From assembly GCA_012839485.1 (NCBI GenBank), contig DUNF01000098.1:1-6179 (forward strand): 6,179 nucleotides of DNA, in the 5' to 3' direction. The DNA comes from Acholeplasmataceae bacterium (GTDB lineage: Bacteria; Bacillota_I; Bacilli_A; ML615J-28; CAG-698). The translations under genes and the position numbers were made by a program. Below are positions 1-4,142 of the stretch, piece by piece. Positions within the stretch are counted from its first letter, which is position 1. Each line of letters starts with the position of its first letter. The notes beneath the pieces are model-generated. The model was given only the letters and a program-made list of their open reading frames with translations, was not told the DNA's origin and ran no database searches.

Positions 1-2
1 AA

Positions 3-1130
3 GAAATTTTATTAATTTTATTAGGTCTAGCAGCACTATTTGGAATTGGTTACTTAATTGTTTATCTAGTAAGTAAGCACAAACAAAAAGTTAAGGCTGA
101 ACAATTGGCTTTAGAAAAAGGCGTAGAATTATCTGAACTTGAAAGGGCAAAAGAAATTAAGCGAAAAGAAAAAGAAGCTTATGTTCCGGAAGATCAATTA
201 AAGGCATTTAGAATAAAAAGAACAACATTAAAAGTTATTACATATATCTTTTTAATCTTAGTTGCTTTATTTATTCTGATACCATTTTATTGGATGGTTA
301 TTACATCTTTTAAATCGGCTGAAGAAATCGCAGCAACAAGGCCTTCATTAATTCCAAATAAAATTACTTTTGAGGCATATAGAAATATTTTTCGTATAGA
401 GGTAAATCCATATAATGGAACCTTAAGGCGAGGAGTACCATTCTTATATATGTTTGGAAACACAATTTTAGTTGGTTTCTTTACAACAATCTTTACAGTA
501 ATATCTGTTGTGTTTTCCGCGTTTGCTTTTTCTAGGTTGAGATTTAAAGGAAGCGACTTGTTGTTCACAATTTTATTATCAACAATGATGGTGCCTGGTG
601 AGGTATTCATTATTACTAACTATGGAACTGTATCAAGATTAGGTTGGGTTGGGGCTCCGTTAAATGCTGAAACCGGAAGGATAGTAGGAAACTATCTAGC
701 AATGATCTTGCCGTTTATTGGAAGTGTCTTTTATACTTTCTATTTAAGACAAACTTTCAAGCAAGTACCAGATGAACTTTATTATGCGGCTAAAGTAGAT
801 GGAGTTGGCGACTTTAAATATTTATTTAAAGTTATGATTCCAATTGCTAAACCAACTATTATCACAATTACAATTTTAAGTTTGATGGGTTCTTGGAACG
901 CATATATTTGGCCAAACTTAGTTACGGATTTCCAAAACTATAAGTTGTGGCTAGTAAGTAATGGTTTATCAAATGCGTTTAGATCAACAATAGAGTTATC
1001 TGGTCCAAACAACGTACTCAACCAACAAATGGCCGGATCATTAATTATAACATTGCCGCTATTAATCATATTCTTTGCTTTAAAGAAACATATTATGCGT
1101 GGAGTTGTTCGTGGTGGAACAAAAGGTTAA
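3..1130 (+). CDS. MalG-like carbohydrate-type ABC transporter permease, 5' end outside window
   Basis: Membrane permease subunit of a binding-protein-dependent importer of the MalFG (CUT1) type. The reading frame is open to the left edge; 375 residues are visible and the true start lies upstream. The EAA loop that docks the ATPase is clear at visible residues 258-284 (DELYYAAKVDG, ending MIPIAKP), and the C-terminus ends in a Gly/basic tail as in MalG proteins. Six hydrophobic segments fit the MalG core (about 77-99, 146-176, 184-206, 230-247, 283-304, 344-361). An additional hydrophobic segment at about 2-22 is followed by a long charged linker (23-70), which MalG itself lacks. A TTG at 105 with a weak AAGG upstream could be an internal start, but the in-frame upstream codons read as a proper membrane helix, so I prefer the longer protein. 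The solute-binding lipoprotein follows 34 bp downstream. The partner MalF-like permease is probably just upstream (inferred). Transported substrate unknown. Confidence 0.9.
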   Translation, partial: EILLILLGLAALFGIGYLIVYLVSKHKQKVKAEQLALEKGVELSELERAKEIKRKEKEAYVPEDQLKAFRIKRTTLKVITYIFLILVALFILIPFYWMVITSFKSAEEIAATRPSLIPNKITFEAYRNIFRIEVNPYNGTLRRGVPFLYMFGNTILVGFFTTIFTVISVVFSAFAFSRLRFKGSDLLFTILLSTMMVPGEVFIITNYGTVSRLGWVGAPLNAETGRIVGNYLAMILPFIGSVFYTFYLRQTFKQVPDELYYAAKVDGVGDFKYLFKVMIPIAKPTIITITILSLMGSWNAYIWPNLVTDFQNYKLWLVSNGLSNAFRSTIELSGPNNVLNQQMAGSLIITLPLLIIFFALKKHIMRGVVRGGTKG

Positions 1131-1148
1131 TAATTTTATCATAAGAAA

Positions 1149-1154
1149 GAGAGG
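1149..1154 (+). promoter_or_regulatory. Ribosome binding site of the solute-binding lipoprotein gene
   Basis: GAGAGG, within the purine run GAAAGAGAGG, lies 10 nt before the ATG at 1165. It supports that start, which also gives an intact lipoprotein signal peptide. The 34-bp gap between the permease stop and this ATG holds no hairpin or T-run, so the two genes are probably co-transcribed. Confidence 0.7.
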
Positions 1155-1164
1155 AAAATAAATT

Positions 1165-2643
1165 ATGAGAAGATTTTTATTAGTACTTGTTGCAATTTTC
1201 AGCTTGATTTTAGTAACAGGCTGTTCTTGCCAAGTTGACAAAGGAGACAAGGTATTCGAAGACTTAACAGAAGTTGTTAAGACTGGAGAACAAGATGGTG
1301 TAGCTATCGAAAAAGTTCAAATTACAGTAAGTGTAACGAGCGGTGTTGTTAGTGATTCTTTAACACCACTAATTCCTTTATTTGAAGCAGAATATCCACA
1401 TGTAGGAATTACATTAAAAACAATCAGTGGTGGATATACTGAATTAAGAAAAACAAACATTTTGGAAATTCAATCATATCAAGCACCTACAGTAACATTG
1501 GGTTATCCAGACCACTTTGCAGAATATTATTCAGCAGGTGCAATGATTAATTTATCAAACTTTATTGCTGGACCTAATGGTTATACACAAACTGAATTAG
1601 ATGATTTTATTCCTTCTTATTTAGCTGAAGGTAAAGGGTTTGATGATGCAAATCCAAATGATTATTATTCATTACCATTTAACAAATCTACAGAAGTTTT
1701 AGTTTATAATAAAACTATTCTAGAAGCAGCTATGGCAAAAGATGCCACTATTAAAGTTCCAAAAACTTGGGCTGAAGTAAAATCAGTTTCTGACAAACTT
1801 TTAGCATTAGGAGCGACAGGTGAATTAGATGGTATTATTACAGTTGCAGCAGGAGAATATAAAATTTCTGAACATATTAATAGAGGAACATTCTATACTT
1901 TTGCTTATGACTCATCAGCTAACGCATTTATTACTTTCACAAGACAAGTAAAGAGTACTTATACTGAAAGAGCAAGCAACGAACAGGGATATTTGGCTTT
2001 TGATACTCCAGCAAACGTAGCAAACTTAAAATACTTCCAAGATGAAAATACAGCTAAACGTTTCGCAGTAGCAGAAACATTTGGTTCTAACTATGCATCA
2101 GATGCATTCAAGAGAGGACAAGTTTTATTTACAGTTGGATCTTCAGCTGGTATTAAATATAACGAACCAGAAGGTAATAAGTTTGAGGTTGGAATTTCTA
2201 CTGTTCCTTATTTTACAGAAGATGCAAAATATGTTATCCAACAAGGAACTAACATTGCTATGTTAGCTCAATCTACAAACTTAGAAAGAGCAGCTGCTTG
2301 GTTATTTATTAAATTCTTATTACAACCAGAAGTTACAGCTAAATTTGCAATGGCATCAGGAGGTTACTTACCAGTAAGATCATCAGCTTATGAAACAGAA
2401 GCTTATCAAGAGTATTTAGATAATCCTCCACTAGAGAAAAGATCATATTCTAAAGCCGCCAACCTAGCTTTACAATATCGTACTCAAGGATATCAATTCT
2501 TTGTAGACCCTGCCTTTGTAGGTTCTTCAAAAGTTAGAGATGAAGTAGGTAGTGCTTTAGTATCAATTATAGTAAATAAAGCGGAAGTAAAAAAACGTCT
2601 TGAAGACGCATATGCTACTTTAGGTAAAGCATATCAAAAATGA
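1165..2643 (+). CDS. Family-1 extracellular solute-binding lipoprotein (ABC importer receptor)
   Basis: A 492-residue surface receptor that would capture ligand and deliver it to the neighbouring MalG-like permease. Residues 1-20 form a lipoprotein signal (MRRF, hydrophobic core, lipobox LVTGC) with lipidation at Cys20 and a second cysteine at Cys22. Residues about 23-50 are a linker. The mature domain begins near 51 with the usual beta-strand, then FEAEYPHV and a GGYTELRK segment. The family-1 hallmark PKTWAEV is at 199-205, and the C-terminal signature RAAAWLFIKFLLQPEV is at 375-390, followed by GGYLPVRSSA at 399-408. Length is somewhat above MalE/UgpB because of the linker. Only two tryptophans are present (202, 379), both in family structural motifs, so the Trp stacking platforms typical of oligosaccharide receptors are not obvious and the ligand cannot be assigned. 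The stop is TGA with TAA directly after it. The stop overlaps the start of the next gene by 4 nt. Confidence 0.93.
   Translation: MRRFLLVLVAIFSLILVTGCSCQVDKGDKVFEDLTEVVKTGEQDGVAIEKVQITVSVTSGVVSDSLTPLIPLFEAEYPHVGITLKTISGGYTELRKTNILEIQSYQAPTVTLGYPDHFAEYYSAGAMINLSNFIAGPNGYTQTELDDFIPSYLAEGKGFDDANPNDYYSLPFNKSTEVLVYNKTILEAAMAKDATIKVPKTWAEVKSVSDKLLALGATGELDGIITVAAGEYKISEHINRGTFYTFAYDSSANAFITFTRQVKSTYTERASNEQGYLAFDTPANVANLKYFQDENTAKRFAVAETFGSNYASDAFKRGQVLFTVGSSAGIKYNEPEGNKFEVGISTVPYFTEDAKYVIQQGTNIAMLAQSTNLERAAAWLFIKFLLQPEVTAKFAMASGGYLPVRSSAYETEAYQEYLDNPPLEKRSYSKAANLALQYRTQGYQFFVDPAFVGSSKVRDEVGSALVSIIVNKAEVKKRLEDAYATLGKAYQK
2640..2643 (+). promoter_or_regulatory. ATGA stop/start overlap (translational coupling)
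   Basis: The nuclease gene's ATG overlaps the TGA stop of the solute-binding lipoprotein gene. Only a weak AGGT (2622-2625), about 14 nt upstream, could act as a ribosome binding site. Translation of the nuclease therefore probably depends on ribosomes terminating on the receptor gene. This ties nuclease output to receptor output. Confidence 0.75.
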
Positions 2644-4118
2644 TAAACAAATTTAAAAGAATAACATTTAGCTTATTATTTTTACTTTTAGGATTTCTTT
2701 TAGTTGGTTGTAGAGAAGCCGACACAATCAGGTTAAATGTGGAGAAAAAGGATCTTCTAGTTGGTGAAACATTCCAACTAGAAGCAACTGTTTCCCCGGA
2801 GAATTCTAAGTATAAGTGGGAATCAAGTAATGAAAAAGTAGTGACTGTAAAAAACGGCTTAGTTACTGCTGTTGGTCCTGGTAGAGTTACAGTTAGAGCT
2901 ATTAGTGGCAAAAAAACAGCAGCAGCAACTTTTGAAATTTATGGTCATCTAGATACTAGTTATACCGATAATTTAAAATTAGAAAAAAGTTTTGAAGGAA
3001 AAAGTTTTTTAAATAATGGTATTGGTGAAGTTGAATTAGGCCAGTTAGTTGATGGTGATACAGCACATTTCCGTAACAAGGGAGAAAGAGGAACATTTAC
3101 ACTTAGATTCTTGTATATTAATACACCAGAATCTACTGGTAGAATTGACCCTTGGGGGAAAGCCGCTAGCAGTTTTGTTGGGAACATTTTAACAAACGCC
3201 CATCAAATCGTGTTAGAAACATCTGATGGTAAATCTGCTCAACTTGATGCTACTGGCAAAAGATATTTAGGACTAGTTTGGTATCGCAATAGTGCTAGTG
3301 AAGAATTTAGATTACTTAACTTAGAGATTGTAGAAAACGCATATTCTAATTATACGGGTTCAAACGGCGATAATGATAATTATGTAGATACATTCATTAG
3401 TGCTGCTTCTAAAACAGCCGCTACAAGAAGAAGAGTTTTTGGCGAATTTGATCCAAGCTTTAATTATACTGGTGAGATTGTTGAAGTTTCAATTGCAGAA
3501 ATTAGAAAAAATTATGATGATTATGACGATGGAACAAAATTATTAATTGAAGCTCAAATTATGCGTATTACAGGCGATAACTTATATTTAGAAGATTTAG
3601 AAGCAACAGATTTTGACGATGAAATTAAAAAAGCAGGTATCTATATCTTTAGTGGTTATGGATCTGGTTTGGGAGCTTTAAAAGTTGGAACTATTGTTAG
3701 ATTCCAATGTCAAGTTGGAATTAGCGATATCTATGGATTACAATTAACTAATCCAAGCCAAGTAAGAATTTTAGCTAATGAAGATGGAGCTGAAGTAGAA
3801 TATACTGAAGTTCCAGCAGACTTTACGTCTTTAGAAGATTATGAAGGATATGTTGTTATCGTGAGAAACGTAACTGTTTCAAAAGTTAGTTCTCCAAATG
3901 AAGAAGGAGCTTATACTATTTATTGTAAAACAGAAACAGGCGCAGAGATCAATTTCAGAGTTGATGGCGGTGCATATCCTAAATTAGACTACAATAGCAT
4001 TGTAGTTGGAGATACATATATAGGCATAGGTGGAGTTTCAAAATTCCACGACACTTATCAAGTTATGATAGGAAATCAAACAAGCGGAATTAATGATTTC
4101 GTTAATGTTTCAAAATAA
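2640..4118 (+). CDS. Surface lipoprotein with Big_2 Ig domain, SNase (thermonuclease) domain and OB-like C-terminal domains
   Basis: A 492-residue predicted membrane-anchored, outward-facing nuclease. Residues 1-24 are a lipoprotein signal with lipobox LLVGC (Cys24). A Big_2-type Ig domain spans about 31-90 (LLVGETFQLEATVSPEN, then KWESSNEKVVTV and GRVTVRAISG). The SNase domain spans about 129-270. Its active-site positions, by alignment to S. aureus nuclease, are Asp140 (D21, in VDGDT), Arg156 (R35), Glu164 (E43, in NTPES) and Arg208 (R87, in GKRYLGLVW). The D40 calcium-ligand position is Asn161. About 276-380 and 395-480 look like two OB-fold domains (beta-rich, LYLEDL and YGLQLTNP). The first resembles modules in the next gene, so nucleic-acid or oligosaccharide binding is possible. 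SNase enzymes cleave DNA and RNA to 3'-phosphorylated products, usually with Ca2+; activity here is inferred. Acidic stretches lie at 241-250 and 291-298. The start is fixed by the signal peptide and the ATGA overlap. Confidence 0.9.
   Translation: MINKFKRITFSLLFLLLGFLLVGCREADTIRLNVEKKDLLVGETFQLEATVSPENSKYKWESSNEKVVTVKNGLVTAVGPGRVTVRAISGKKTAAATFEIYGHLDTSYTDNLKLEKSFEGKSFLNNGIGEVELGQLVDGDTAHFRNKGERGTFTLRFLYINTPESTGRIDPWGKAASSFVGNILTNAHQIVLETSDGKSAQLDATGKRYLGLVWYRNSASEEFRLLNLEIVENAYSNYTGSNGDNDNYVDTFISAASKTAATRRRVFGEFDPSFNYTGEIVEVSIAEIRKNYDDYDDGTKLLIEAQIMRITGDNLYLEDLEATDFDDEIKKAGIYIFSGYGSGLGALKVGTIVRFQCQVGISDIYGLQLTNPSQVRILANEDGAEVEYTEVPADFTSLEDYEGYVVIVRNVTVSKVSSPNEEGAYTIYCKTETGAEINFRVDGGAYPKLDYNSIVVGDTYIGIGGVSKFHDTYQVMIGNQTSGINDFVNVSK
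2754..2784 (+). repeat. Perfect 11-bp inverted repeat (hairpin) inside the nuclease gene
   Basis: CTTCTAGTTGG at 2754-2764 and its exact reverse complement CCAACTAGAAG at 2774-2784 flank a 9-nt loop. The RNA hairpin would lie about 115 nt into the nuclease coding region, within the Ig domain. No T-run follows, so it does not look like an intrinsic terminator. It may influence mRNA processing or translation, or be a coincidence of codon choice. Confidence 0.6.
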
Positions 4119-4127
4119 TACAAAATT

Positions 4128-4133
4128 AGGAGG
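4128..4133 (+). promoter_or_regulatory. Consensus ribosome binding site fixing a TTG start
   Basis: A perfect AGGAGG sits 9 nt before TTG at 4143. It is the strongest Shine-Dalgarno in the window. No ATG lies at suitable spacing: the first in-frame ATG (4188) falls in the middle of the signal peptide. The TTG is therefore the supported start. The 24-bp gap after the nuclease gene has no terminator, so this gene is probably in the same transcript. Confidence 0.85.
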
Positions 4134-4142
4134 TATACGATT

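Noticed and set aside
1..104. The left edge as the 3' end of a separate MalF-like permease
   Set aside because: The other two + frames stop at 13-15 and 74-76, and the frame ending at 74-76 gives a peptide unlike a MalF C-terminus. Only the frame continuous with the permease looks coding.
287..610. Minus-strand open frame opposite the permease
   Set aside because: It lies wholly antisense to a convincing gene with a family EAA motif, has no ribosome binding site I could support, and its peptide shows no recognisable domain.
105..1130. TTG at 105 as the true start of the permease
   Set aside because: A weak AAGG lies 8 nt upstream, but the same frame is open to the window edge and encodes a plausible membrane helix. 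The gene is better treated as truncated at its 5' end.
1131..1164. Possible terminator or promoter in the permease-receptor gap
   Set aside because: There is no stem-loop and no convincing -35/-10 pair; the gap holds only the ribosome binding site.
2081..2266. Short + strand open frame inside the receptor gene
   Set aside because: It is an out-of-frame shadow of the solute-binding protein with no recognisable domain or supporting signal.
2596..2608. Small inverted repeat CGTCT-TGA-AGACG before the nuclease start
   Set aside because: A 5-bp stem with a 3-nt loop is expected by chance and lies in conserved coding sequence; no terminator features.
2615..3187. Minus-strand open frames opposite the start of the nuclease gene (2615-2911 and 2960-3187)
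   Set aside because: Both are antisense to the signal peptide, Ig and SNase regions, whose motifs are clear on the + strand.
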